Source: Erythrophleum ivorense (lineage: Eukaryota > Streptophyta > Magnoliopsida > Fabales > Fabaceae). Taken from it: a stretch of DNA of 64,000 nt. Of this stretch, positions 23,776 through 35,047 are shown piece by piece; within the stretch, counting starts at the first letter, position 1, and the number at the start of each line of letters is the position of its first letter. The stretch lies in the NCBI GenBank assembly GCA_026724425.1, contig JAIUCV010000001.1, positions 22,319,802 through 22,383,801 on the forward strand, in the 5' to 3' direction. A program made the translations under genes and the position numbers. The notes under the pieces were generated by a model. The model did not search any database, was not told the DNA's origin, and saw only the letters and a program-made list of their open reading frames with translations.

Positions 23776-23780
23776 AAAAG

Positions 23781-25612
23781 TCTCTTAAAAGTGGGTGAGG
23801 CAAGTCCACAAGTTTTAAGGAAAATGGGTGAGGCTTAACCAATGCCATTGAGAACTTATGTATGTTATGTAGGAGTTTCTTGTATATGAAAAATGTTATA
23901 TATATGTTCACTAGTAGTTAGAAAGCTATGCATGCATTCTTTGACATGTATATACATCTATTATATATGCTTGAAAGGGTTAAGAGCTATTAAGATTCTT
24001 TGAATCTCACTCTTCCCCCTCCATATGTTTATTTATGTCTAAGTGATCCAAGAAGTCTAAAGAAAGCAGACCAAATGCCTTAGAGCATAATTCTTAACAA
24101 GAAAGTAGAAAAATAGGCAATTTGATAACATATTTATGTCAAAAGATGTATCCATGTTATGTATATGAGATGTAACTATTTGAGTAAGATTAAATGTATA
24201 TAATTACTATGTATGTACGAGTGTTGAAGCCAAATGTATGGAAATGTGAGAATTTGCCACCTTGTGCTAGTATGTGCTTGTGTATGAATGCAAGTGGCAT
24301 GGTGAGTTTGAGCTCTATGATAGTTTGGACCATTTGGCATGCTTCCCTATGCTGTATTTATGCTATGGGACACGCTCAAGTGGTTATAGAATAAGAGAAA
24401 GGTCAAATGGTGCCTTATAAACCCACTTTGATTATCAAAAGTAATCAAATAATGAGCTGAACCAAAGTCTAACTAAATGGATGATTTTTTGCATAAAATT
24501 TAGCCAGAAACTAGGGCTTATTAAGAACTTTTCATAGAGTTAAAGAGCACCCAATTTAGAGTTTTAGAGAATTTATTATGATTTTTCAAAGTTGACCAAA
24601 TTATGCATAATGGTAATGTATACTGTTCATATGGTTAGCTTATGTTTCTATGTCACAAGTAGGACAAATGAAGTATAATGGCTATGAAATTTTACAAATT
24701 TAAACTGAGATCATAAGCATTCTACAACCACTGAGATCACCTCATTTAGAGCTCTGTAAAGAGAGAAATGAATTTTTAAAGTTGGAGGATAGTGCTAGTA
24801 GTGCCAATAGACCTTTGGTACTATTCTATTGTTTTCTCAATCTAGTTGGTGTCTACATGATCTAGAATTATTTTTAACAATTAGTAGACATCTAGATCTT
24901 TCTAGAATGGTATGGTTTGCTTGATTTTGAATTTTTTGAAATTACTTATGAATTTTCAAATTTTATATTAGAAACATATGACGGCAAATTCGGCAGTTGG
25001 ACCTATGGTATTGTTATGTGGTTTTTTGTAGTCCAATTGATGTTTTGTGGTCTAGAATGATTTTTAATCTTTATTTGATATTTAGGGCTTTCTAAAAAGT
25101 TTTCATTTGCTTGATTTTGATTTTTCTAGAATTAGTTATAAATTTCCAAAGTTCCTATCAAAAAGTTGTCATGGCAAACCCGAAAGCAAACCACTATTTT
25201 TCTGATGCATGATGCAAAAACCATGGAGCATGAGATGTTTTATGATGTTTATAACTTTTATAAGTATGTTATAGATAGGAAATGATATAGATGAGTTCAT
25301 ATGGTCCCTAAAATCATGAATCATGTATATAGCTTCCCAAGTACTCGGTTATCCATGTATGAAAACACATGTTTTCTCACACATGTTATCCCATATGCTT
25401 AAGATGGATAGGGATGTGTTATTTCTAATATGTATGAGTATATCATGGATGAAAATGTATTAAGACAAATTTAAATGACTCACGTGGGCAAATTTGAACA
25501 ATCTAGGTATCCATATGCTAAATTTCGGGTACTTAAATATGCAAACCCCTCTTGAATGAGTATGAAGTGCTTGAATAGTATAGTATGGGGTATATGAACT
25601 TAAGGTATTACA
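23781..25612 (+). mobile_element. LTR-A, right part
   Basis: Resumes the LTR interrupted at 5972 (TCTCTTAAAAGTGGGTGAGG continues the block) and ends TAAGGTATTACA before the TAAAC duplication. The conserved LTR hairpin is at 23992-24008 in a slightly decayed form (AAGATTC-TTT-GAATCTC). Confidence 0.88.
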
Positions 25613-25759
25613 TAAACTAGATTGAGTCAATTAGAACATTTGACACTGTAAAAATAATAGGATGCTAAAAAACTATTGAATAATGTCGTATAAGAGTTTA
25701 AACATAGAAATACAACTCAGCAAAAGACATATTTAATTTTTTTTTATAAAAAGAAAAGG

Positions 25760-28700
25760 ATAATATTTCTCACATAATAGTGCCGAACAACATGACTGAT
25801 AACCCTATGTGTGAGTATGAGTTATATTTGATTGTTCAAGACATATGGATAGCTTTTGAAGACAAGTTTGGTCATACTTTTATAACAAAACTAAGAAATT
25901 TGACATTAAAGAATTGAATTCAATTGGTTATATCCTTATTGACGGGTAGTAAGTTTAGGCTAGCATAATATCTTTTTCTATCAATTAGGAACATATAAAA
26001 GTGAATTTGACCCACAAAAAAGACATAATTCTTTTTAAATAATTTTACTCATCATATAAAGCCTAGGGATGAGCGCTAAAAAGTTGCTTGACCCTCTGGA
26101 CATGCTTATATGACAAAGTTTGCATTGACTTCAAAGTTCAAGCACAAAAAGGACAATACTTTTATAATAAGAAAAGATTTAGCTAACGTATCAATAATAC
26201 TGAGGAATTTTTTTCTTAAAGAAGAGAGATAAACATGGTGCAAAGAAGCTTGATACAATTAAAGTCAGTATTATATTTGTTAGAAAGTAGATCACTTTGC
26301 TTGTGATAGCATTAAGTAAAATATGATTTTTACAAACCATGTAACTAAGGATTGAGAATCCTTTATAAAATATTATTGGCTAAGTTTTTAGAAGCAGGTA
26401 GCTTTATATAAAAAGGAATGTAAGAATTAAAATAAAAAAGGCTAAAACATGCCCAAAAAAAATAGTTTTACATGGAAGACAAATCCTCATCCTACATGCT
26501 ATTTTATACACTTTAGAGATTTGACAAAAATTAACCTCTGTTATTTTTTTCTTAATCTAGATTTCATGCTATTTTTCCATTACAACTCCATTGACATTTG
26601 AAAAGGGATAATGAATATGATTCAAGTTTCCCTTATGATGGTTTTATTATGCTATGCACAATTATGAACATGATTACTATACCTAATACACTGCTATCAA
26701 TCTAGTTTGGATATGAATATTTGGCCTGCTAGGCTAGGTCGTATAAGCCAAGAGAGAATTAATACATTAGAAAAACAAGATATGTAAGGAACTTTTTTTT
26801 TTTGGCTGGAAATATCATTGTGAGAACATTGCTTACAAGTAAGACAATTAGATAACCATTTTGAAAAGGAACTGTAGTTAAAAGTTCAATACGATTAATT
26901 CATTTTGATAAATAGGGTCCAAAGAATGTGAAAGAAAGACAATTATTCATAATATAGTTAAGTCTATTTAATCTCCCATAAGTCAAAAACACTTGAGTGC
27001 TTCAAATAGTATATAAACATGGTTGAAAATCAAATGGATAAGAAAATTAAACCTTTTATACCTAACTAAGGATATGAATATTTGTGGAATTAGTTCAAAG
27101 AACTTAATGAAGAAAAGGAATTGTGAGACAATATTGCAAATGGACATGTTGAGAAAAAGAATAAAAATCTTACTTGAAATTGTTAGGTTAATGATGGGTC
27201 AAGTGAACTTACCCATTTCCTATTAGCTTGAATTAGAAATTGATGCCTTAACATAGTGCCCTCAAGTAAGTTATTTTCACATCCTATAAATTGTGCACAA
27301 AATAATAAGTTATTTTTTAGCATCCTAAAACTATAGGGTCGACTATTTATGTCCATGATAATTCCTATGAGTATGGGAATAAGGCTTAAAGGGTAAGGAA
27401 TATATTTTTATTAAATACTGGAAACAATTAACAAGTTATGTTTTTCATTGGTGAAAACAAAGGTGGGAGTATAATTGACATCGAGTAAAAAAAATCACAT
27501 TTAGAGAATGAATTTCTTAGTAGGGGAGGGATTAATAAGAATACATGTCTTTATATGACACAAAATCAAGATAACAAGGATAAGTAGTTGTTAATCTAAG
27601 TAAGAGCTTGGTGCAAAACAAGAATGTGGCATAGACAATTTCACTATTTAAGAGTAATCATAAAAGTGCGCTAAGACATCCATTTGAGGTTGAAGGAATA
27701 ACACTCAAAGGCATTCAGCTAGACAATGGGGAGCTAAACAAAATTCAAAAGGCTCAATGATATCCCTACTAAAAGAGATAGAATAAGAGCAATCAAATAA
27801 AAGTTAAATCTAACAATGACTAATTATGTCTAGGACTTAGTTGATCTCTCATCTAACTAAAAAACAATTAAGAACAAATGGTTCTTAAGACAAAGAGAAA
27901 GACAAATGGATTAATTAAAAGATAAAAGATATGCTTAATTGCTAAAAGGTATATACAATAGAAAGATATAGCTTATGAAAATACCTTTGAATTGGTTGTA
28001 TGATTGAATTCAAATTAGACTAGTCCTATTTATAGTTGTAAGTTTAAACTTGGAACTACATCAAATGGATATGAAAACTGTATTCTCAAATGAAGAACTA
28101 GATAAAGAAAGTATATGGAACAACCATTAGGTTTCATTGAAAAAAAAATAGAGCATAAAGTTTACAAGCTCCAAAAATTCTTTTGCAAGCTAAATTAATC
28201 ATCTAGAGAGTGGTATTTGATATTTCATTGAGAAATATCCAAATGATTGATGAAGACTACTATATTTATAATAAGTGGTTTGAAAGAAATATTATAATAT
28301 TTTCTTTTATGTAGATAATATGCGATTAACTAAGAATAGTCAATATTCTTTAATAGCCATTAAAAAATAGTTATCATTTGAATTTTGAGATAAAAGATAT
28401 AGGTAAAATAGAATATATCCTTGGAATTAAGATCTAAGGAAATCACTTGAAAAAATTAATTAATCTTTCACAAGAGAATTACATTTAAAAATTTATTAAG
28501 CAGTTCAATATGAAAGACTATAAACCTATCAATATCTCAATAATAAAATACAATAATCTAAGTTATAAGATATGTTATTATATTGAATCCACATTGCAAA
28601 TTATGTACAAGGTTGGACATTTATTGGTAATTGATCTTGTGAACCGATACTAATTAAATTCCTGACAATAGCACTAGAATGCTATTAAGAGAATCCTAAG

Positions 28701-29210
28701 AATATGCATTGTATTGTTAAGTAAGTAATTACACTTGAAAAGATACTTTAATATGAATTAGAGAGGAGATCTAGATATATGAAAATTAACTTATGGATAT
28801 ACATTCTTGCTTAATAGTGATATTATATCTTAGAACAACAAGAAGCAAATATGCATAGTGCTATTTACTACAAAAGCATAGTTTATTGCATATTCTACAA
28901 TAATGCAAAAGGCTGCATGGCTAAAGAGGATTATGAAACATTTGGGGATTATTGGTGGGATGTTGAATCCAACATTACCAAATTGTGGTAGATGAGAAGT
29001 TATAGCCTACACTAAGTCTCTAAGTATTATAATAAGAGTAAACATATAGATACAATAATGAAATATATCAATAACACAAAAAAAAAGTGTTACTTTGAAA
29101 TATGCCTATGTATAAAATGTTAGTTGATCCCCTGATAAAACATATACCTAAAGATGTGCATAAGAAAGACATAAAATCTCTTGGTCTGTAGAACATAAAG
29201 TATCATGCCC
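25760..29210 (+). pseudogene. Copia-2 gag-pol remnant
   Basis: Heavily decayed but in the usual Copia order. Gag core is near 25860-26000 (FGHTF then TKLRNLTLK). A zinc-knuckle trace lies at about 26268-26318 (YIC.KVDHFACDSIK). GAG-pre-integrase follows at about 26720-26780, then an integrase segment at 27120-27225 (LLEIVRLMMGQVNLPIS). RT runs about 27840-28530 with YVDN in place of YVDD at 28308-28319 and the later block KDIGKIEYILGIKI. RNase H runs about 28620-29200. Stops and frame changes occur every few dozen codons. It differs from Copia-1 and Copia-3 in sequence and LTR length, so it is a separate Copia lineage, possibly Tork-like. Confidence 0.85.
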
Positions 29211-30181
29211 TATGTGCATCTTAATTGTTGACCAAATAAATATGTTATGCCATAATTATAGATAACATATACACAATGATAATATGTTGTACAAATAGAT
29301 AAGGTTGGCTCTTTTAGACAATCAATATCCTTTGGCACTTATAAGAAGTGAGCAAAAATGAGATATTTGTACTCATTATATGAGTTAGCAAAAGCATTAA
29401 TATGGACCACCATTCATAATACTTATAACTAGATGCAAATTCCTTTCTAGGTGCCATAGAAGGTGAGTGAAATGGTAGAATTCAAGCCAAATACTATGTG
29501 TGCCTAAACAAAGATCTGTAAGGTGTTAACTAACAAATCAAATTGACATACATCTTATCTAATAAGAGAAATATCACAGCATTCAACACTGCATGTGCTT
29601 AATAACCACAATAAGAAAGCAATTGAATAAATCCCTACTTTATTACTATGTGAATCCAAGAAAGAAACAAATTCTTTCATAGGTATCCTAATGACTTTGA
29701 CAATATCATAAGGAGATGAGTCAATATTTGCTACTTAAACATACATCTTATGGTGATGATAATTTTATCTAAAAGCAACTATTCTGATCTAAATGGTATG
29801 TAAGTAAAAAGAAGATTACTCGATGTATATGGAGTTATACTAGTATATGAGGCATGTCCATTATGAAGTTGTTTTTACTTACATCATAAGTGCTATACAA
29901 TGCATATGAGAAAGATATCTAAGTCAAATTAAATTTAAAAAGGATTATATTTTGCCATGAGTATAGAATATAGTGTATATTAGTAAATTTAGGATATTTA
30001 GAGCATATAAATAAGCATGTAATATATATCTAAGGAATGTGTCTTTTATACTAGCCTTATAATGGGATTTATAATGTATAAGCTTTCGAAGATTATGCCC
30101 AAATAGTTAGGACAAAGTTATAAAAGTGCAAAAGTAGCAAAAAGTTCTACGTTGAACATCCCATAATGTGTAAGTGGGATA
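29211..30181 (+). other. Copia-2 3' untranslated region
   Basis: No coding signal. It ends with a purine-rich stretch (GTAAGTGGGATA) that serves as the likely polypurine tract just before the LTR at 30182. Confidence 0.55.
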
Positions 30182-30614
30182 TGTTAAATTATTAGGCCAC
30201 CTATGATGAGCTAACCCAAATCCATAATTAAAGCCTAAAAGAATTAATTAACTAATTAATAAGTAATTAATTAATTTAATTAATTATTATTCAAAATTTA
30301 TTTTTTGAATTTTGAAAAGTTAGTTAATTGAGGGGTAATTTTAGAAAAATGACTTACACATTTATTTTATTATAAAAAAGTGTATGTATTATATGAGAGA
30401 CTATGTGAAAACTGACAGAGAATAGACTTCTCTTTTTTTGAAAGAACACAGAACCATTCAACTTTCCCTCTTCTCCTTTATTCTTTCATACATCTATTGT
30501 AGAACTAAGATCGAAGTCTGATGAGTGACTATGATCATACTACATAGGCAATAAATAAGAGCAAAACATCCATTGTAAAGGTAAATACCCATAACATCTT
30601 GAGATTTTCCTTCA
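30182..30614 (+). repeat. 3' LTR of Copia-2
   Basis: Starts TGTTAAATTATTAGGCC and matches 1831-2244 along its length. Confidence 0.75.
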
Positions 30615-30758
30615 CATAGTAATTTAAAGAATATAAAATTGTTTAAAGAATAAGTTATATGTATTTTCATTATTAAAGTTTTTTTTTCATAGAAAATTAT
30701 TTATCTTTTAAATAGGCCTAGTAAATATATGGTTTTGGTGGTTTTGGGTTAGGTCAAA
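30615..30758. other. Host DNA between Copia-2 and Gypsy-1
   Basis: A short AT-rich remnant ending in TCAAA, the left half of the Gypsy-1 target duplication. Its right-hand continuation starts at 41691. Confidence 0.75.
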
Positions 30759-30857
30759 TGTAATAACCCAGAAAAAGAAAAGAGAAAAAGAAGTGAGAAA
30801 AAGGAAGGGAAAGAGAAGCTGGAAAATTTTCGAAGAGCTGAGAATTTTCTAAGTCTT

Positions 30858-31166
30858 CTCGCCATAGCGAGATATGGAATCGCCATAGCGAGAATGCCTC
30901 TTCGCCGTAGCGAGTATGTCCCTAGCTATAGCGAGTGCGGCATTCCATATAGAAACCAGTAAGTTGCTCGCCGTAGCGAAATTGTTCCTAGCTATAGCGA
31001 GTATGGCATTCCATATAGAGACCAGGGAGTTGCTCGCTGTAGCGACGCTATAGCGAAGGCAGAGGTCGAGAATAGACGATCTCGCCGTAGCGACGCCATA
31101 GCGAAGACAAAAGTCTGGAACAGACACGAGCTCGCCGTAGTGAGGTCACTAACTCGCTGTAGCGAG
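30858..31166. repeat. Array of about 12 copies of a 13-14 bp palindrome (CTCGCTATAGCGAG type)
   Basis: Copies begin near 30858, 30880, 30901, 30923, 30967, 30989, 31033, 31046, 31081, 31094, 31131 and 31153. The centre varies (CCATAG, CCGTAG, CTATAG, CTGTAG) while the outer CGC/GCG arms stay. The ideal form is its own reverse complement. Spacing is irregular, partly about 22 bp and partly back-to-back. The same array recurs in the other Gypsy LTRs of this window. Confidence 0.92.
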
Positions 31167-32206
31167 AGCGGTCCAGAAAAGCGAGGAAAAGAGAATTTGA
31201 CTTTTAAAAGCTTCCAAATCTCTTCTTTCTTCTTCTAACCGACTCTAACTCGCCTTAGGAGAGAGCAAAGGGCGGAGAAGAGAGAGAGAAGCTGAAGAGA
31301 AGAGGAAAGCACAAGAAAGGTATGAATTCTCATGGTTTCCTCTTCATATGTGGCCCTCTCCCTTTTTCCCCTCTTTCCTACGGTTCAGATGTTAGGAATG
31401 GTTAGGTTTGAGTCTGGTTTAGAGGAGAGAGAGTGGGAAACCATTCTTGAGAGAGATTAGAAGTAGATAGTCTTCTCTTCTTGCTTTTCCCCTTTCTTAA
31501 GAGTTGAGAAAGAGAGGGATAGTTCATGGACCCTAGAGTGAGGAAGAAACCTAGAGTGAGAAGCTCAGTAGAGCTGATTAGAAGTGATCCCTAGCTTAAA
31601 TCGAGTATTAAGGTATTAATTCCATGCTTTTGTGTGGTTAGGCTCAAGAGGAAACTCTCCCATCTAAAAGTGTAGTGAATCCAACAAGGGAGGAGACCAT
31701 TGTCAGAGCAAGTAGTAGATAGCTAACAAAGGTAGTTCTCTCCGCTTTCTCTCATGCATAATTGTGTGTTTACATTGTCTTGCTTGTGTGTATGAATGAT
31801 ATGAGCTATGAGAAGTGTGTTAGCATGATTATGTGATATGATTGAGATGATGTTTTAAATGATTGTTTGGTTTGCTTGAGGAAATGGAAAAGCCAATAAC
31901 CCTGAAGCCAAGGTGAGGATGAGCTGAAGCCCTAAGTTGGTTGAGCCATGTCTCCCAAAAGTGAGGTTGACTCCCAAAGAGTAAGGGTGAGTCTAAGTAC
32001 CTCTAAAAGTATGGGAAGGCAAATCCAAAAGCCATAAGGGAAGGGGTGAGGCCGATCCAAGTACTCAGCGAACTCATGAATGTTATCCATGGCCATTTCA
32101 CATGTTTAAACGTTTTCTATCATGTTTTATATGCTAACATGCCATACATGCTTAATGAGACTTGTTGCATGCAATATATGTACGTTTGAATGAGAGTTGA
32201 ACTACT

Positions 32207-32223
32207 GAGATTCTCCGAATCTC
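32207..32223. repeat. Conserved LTR hairpin GAGATTC-TCC-GAATCTC
   Basis: Perfect 7-bp stem with a 3-base loop, followed by a C-rich stretch. Counterparts are at 10624-10640 (minus), 17188-17204, 23992-24008, 40206-40222, 44175-44191 and 53384-53400. The loops differ (TCC, TTT, ATA, CAT) while the arms hold. Confidence 0.9.
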
Positions 32224-33686
32224 ACCCTCCCTCTCCACCATCCAACCATGTCAGGTGGCCCAAGTGAGATAAGAGATGGGAGCAACCACCAACAAGCATG
32301 AGGCTAGGGATAGAGATGAAGAAAAGTGTATAGTTTTGTACTACATTGTATATGTAACTTGTACATGAGATGTAAATGATGTATATGATGTAGCATGTAC
32401 AAATATTGTAAGACAATGTATGTATTAATGATGAATGTATGAGAATGAGCTTTATGACGAATGAAATAGCATGGTTGAATGAGAAAGAGCCAATGGTAGC
32501 TTAGTAGATAAGGGTGCATAAGTGGGCATGGGGTAGTGAGTTTCCCCAATCTAAGTTATTAGACACTTGAGGCATGATTGATAGCTCCTATGGATGCTTT
32601 CTCATGTGCTCAAAGGGTCATAGAAGTAGAAAACTTAAGATTGGACCCCATTAGCCACACTTTTGGCCAAGAAAAGGCCATTTTGCACATGATGTCATAG
32701 AATAGCCATATGACCTCTTCTAGCCATGAGATTTGACATGGAACTAGAGTATGTTTAGAGCTTTCTGGGAAGCTAGAGTTCATGTCATTTAGAGGTCTAT
32801 AGCATTTTCTATGAGCATTCAAAGTTGACATCAGAAATTCGGATTTAGAAAAATCACTGTTCATTTGGTCAGATTTGAAATCATGTCATCCGAGGGGCAA
32901 ACGTAGTCCAATGGCTACGAAATTTTATACACAGAAACTAGATGGTCACAGTGACTTGTAGGAACTGGAAGCATCTCAATTAGAGGTCCAGAGAGTGAGT
33001 TATGCAATTTCGAAGTCCCTGCCCAGAATCAGACCCCTGACCAGACCCGAGGTACTGTTTCATCGGTTTCCGGGGAATTGGCTCGGTGGACTGATATGAA
33101 AATATTTTTCTCCTCTAGCTAACATCCACATCTTTCCATAGAGATAGAGTTTATGAGCATTGGATTTTTTTGGAATTAGTTAGACATTTTCAAAGTCTAT
33201 ATCAGTAAACTGTGACAGCAAAGAGGCCCCCCTCTGACCAGTGAACTATTTCGATGTCAAACGCAGAATGAGTGAGAGATTGAGACTTCTAAATATTTTT
33301 AGCATGAAGTAGACGTCTCAAAATTTCTAGAATGACCCAGATCATGCAGATACGATTTTTCTGCATTTAGTTATGACTTTACAAAGTTAGCCCAGAAAAA
33401 GAGCAAAATCTGCCATAGTGAAAAAGCATGTCTCCAATCCCTTCCTGCTTACACAAGTACTAAGCATATAGTGGGGATTGAAATAAGTCTCAAATGAGTA
33501 ATTGACCATGAGGAATCAGAGAGAGAGCTCAACCGGTCCATGTTACTTCTAAGTGGAGCTCTACCCACACATAGTGCCATAGAACGAGTAAGCATAAGGT
33601 AGAGAAAGTGTCTCCCTTATGAGTTCCGCACCGCCCATACGGGCTAGAGGGCACGTTGGGTATGAGCTAGAGGTTAAGGTGTCACA

Positions 33687-34066
33687 TTTGGTGGTATCAG
33701 AGCTAAAGTTTCAGGCTCTTAGTATGAGTTAGCATGTTAGAGCTAAAGTTTCAGGCTCACATGATAAGTAGAACATCAGAGGTGCCTTTTCCCTAGGAAG
33801 GCCGGGTAAGTTGAGTAAGCCCTCGAACTAGGGAGAAAGGATAAAACCCCACGTGAAGGTTGGGTTGCGACCCTCGAAGCGTGAGGACAAGACCTTTGAT
33901 GGGAAGATGTAGCATAAGAGCAGTAAGGTTCAGGCTTACATTGTGAGTTGTAGCATATGTTGAAAGTTGCCAAGATGTTTATGAGCTTTGCTATGGATGA
34001 TTGAGTGTATGAAAGTGGCATGTGTCCCTTTTATGTATGCTAAGCCATGTTATATGTTTCAGAAAG
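33687..34066 (+). other. Gypsy-1 primer binding site and leader
   Basis: TGGTATCAGAGC at 33692-33703 matches the plant initiator-Met-tRNA primer complement. A 20-base stretch beginning AGAGCTAAAG occurs at 33699-33718 and again at 33739-33758, so the region overlapping the primer site is partly duplicated at a 40-bp step. The rest of the leader runs to the gag ATG at 34067 without a notable frame. Confidence 0.85.
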
Positions 34067-35047
34067 ATGGTAGACACTCGCCAAAGCAGAGGTAGAGGTA
34101 GAGGAAGAGGTAGGCCTTCCAGAGCGGCTCAGGCAGAAGAGGCCGGGCCTAGTGATCCAGTAGCTGGAGCCTTACAGAGTATAGTGGCTCGCTTGGATCA
34201 GCAGCAAGCTGTTATTATGCAGCTACAAGAATGGCTTGCTGAGAGAGATAGCCAAGGTCCTACACCTCCCCCTCCTCAGCCAGTTCCACACTCTGATCGT
34301 CCTGAGCATTCAGGGGCGACTACTACAGATGCACAGCCACACATGCAGGCTGTAGCCCCAGTCCCACCAGCTCAGATGCCTCCTGCTGAGCACTAGCCCT
34401 CGATCAGAAAAGTAGTAACTCAGTTCAGAAAGTTCGGGCCTCCCACCTTTGATGGTGAGATGAGTGCAGACAGAGCCGAGGCCTGGATTATCGAACTTGA
34501 GCAGATTTTCGAGGTTATGGAGTGCACTTCTGAGCAGAAAGCCAAGATGGCGGCTTTCCAGTTAAGAAAAGTAGCAATCTATTGGTGGAAGGGCACTGAA
34601 CCGATACTGAGAGCGAGGAACGTCCCGATCACATGGGAGGCATTCCTCGAGGCATTCCACGAGAAGTACTTCCCCGACTCCATTAGAGATGAGAAGGAGT
34701 CAGAGTTCATTCTGCTAAGACAGATACCGGGGATGTCAGTGGACCAATATGTAGCCAAGTTCATCGAGCTCTCTAGATATTCCTCATACCTCCAGAGACA
34801 TGATGATGAGAAATGGAGGGCAGATAGGCTAGAGAAGGGTTTGCTCCCTGAGATCAGAGACAGGGTAGTGCCCCAGAGAATCAGGCACTTCCATACCCAG
34901 GTAGAAGTATGCAGAGTAACAGAGACGAATCTCAGGATGATGCAACCTATCTCCAGCGCTAGACCATTACTTCCCCTCCCTGAGCCTAAGAGATCTAGAG
35001 ATGGTTCCCAGCCGGCAGTGACAAGCCGAAGAGGAGGAAAGAGTTAG
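34067..35047 (+). pseudogene. Gypsy-1 gag, two in-frame TAG stops
   Basis: The ATG at 34067 gives MVDTRQSRGRGRGRGRPSR, the usual basic start of Tekay-type gag. The frame runs to a TAG at 34394-34396, continues in the same frame through the Retrotrans_gag core (34397-35047: AWIIELEQIFEVMECT, YWWKGTEP, FHEKYFPDSIRDEKESEF, VDQYVAKFIELSRYSSYL), and meets a second TAG at 35045-35047. Both stops could come from CAG by one C to T change, the change expected from methylated cytosine. Apart from these stops gag looks complete. It forms the RNA-packaging particle. As it stands only the first 109 codons would be translated. Confidence 0.9.

Larger units (their letters stand above)
1831..30614 (+). mobile_element. 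Copia-2: old, decayed Ty1/Copia element hosting the whole left nest
   Basis: Two LTR copies of about 0.42 kb in the same orientation (1831-2244 and 30182-30614) bound this span. Decayed gag-pol lies just before the right copy. Removing LTR-A and everything inside it leaves about 7.2 kb. The flanking five bases are CGTGG (1826-1830) and CATAG (30615-30619). They match at three of five sites and the two differences are both G/A, consistent with a decayed target duplication. That the two LTRs belong to one element is inferred from orientation, family match and these flanks. About 1.75 kb between the 5' LTR and LTR-A is unexplained and may be a further insertion. Confidence 0.65.
30759..33686 (+). 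repeat. 5' LTR of Gypsy-1 (2,928 bp)
   Basis: Begins TGTAATAACCCAG and ends GGTGTCACA. It contains the palindrome array (30858-31166) and the conserved hairpin (32207-32223). Minus-strand frames here, such as 30849-31127, arise from the array and are not genes. Confidence 0.97.

Noticed and set aside
30849..31127. 92-codon minus-strand frame with repeated LVSIWNA and AIARN-like units, and its twin at 38846-39175
   Set aside because: The repeated peptide is only the translation of the CTCGC palindrome array in LTR DNA; it has no start context or family and appears in both LTRs.
30858..31166. Array of short repeats resembling a CRISPR
   Set aside because: Units are 13-14 bp with irregular spacing, some back-to-back, inside a plant retrotransposon LTR. 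There are no constant-length spacers and no cas genes.
32207..32223. Heat-shock element reading of GATTC-NNN-GAATC
   Set aside because: A heat-shock element needs TTC and GAA two bases apart. Here the gap is three bases in every copy, so the canonical site is not met.
32222..32864. Three minus-strand frames repeated at 40221-40863
   Set aside because: These are identical because they lie in the two LTRs of Gypsy-1. They are short, lack conserved motifs and run antisense to the element.
34394..34396. In-frame TAG in gag as a programmed readthrough stop
   Set aside because: It lies at the start of gag, not at a gag-pol junction. A second TAG follows at 35045, and both fit simple CAG to TAG decay.
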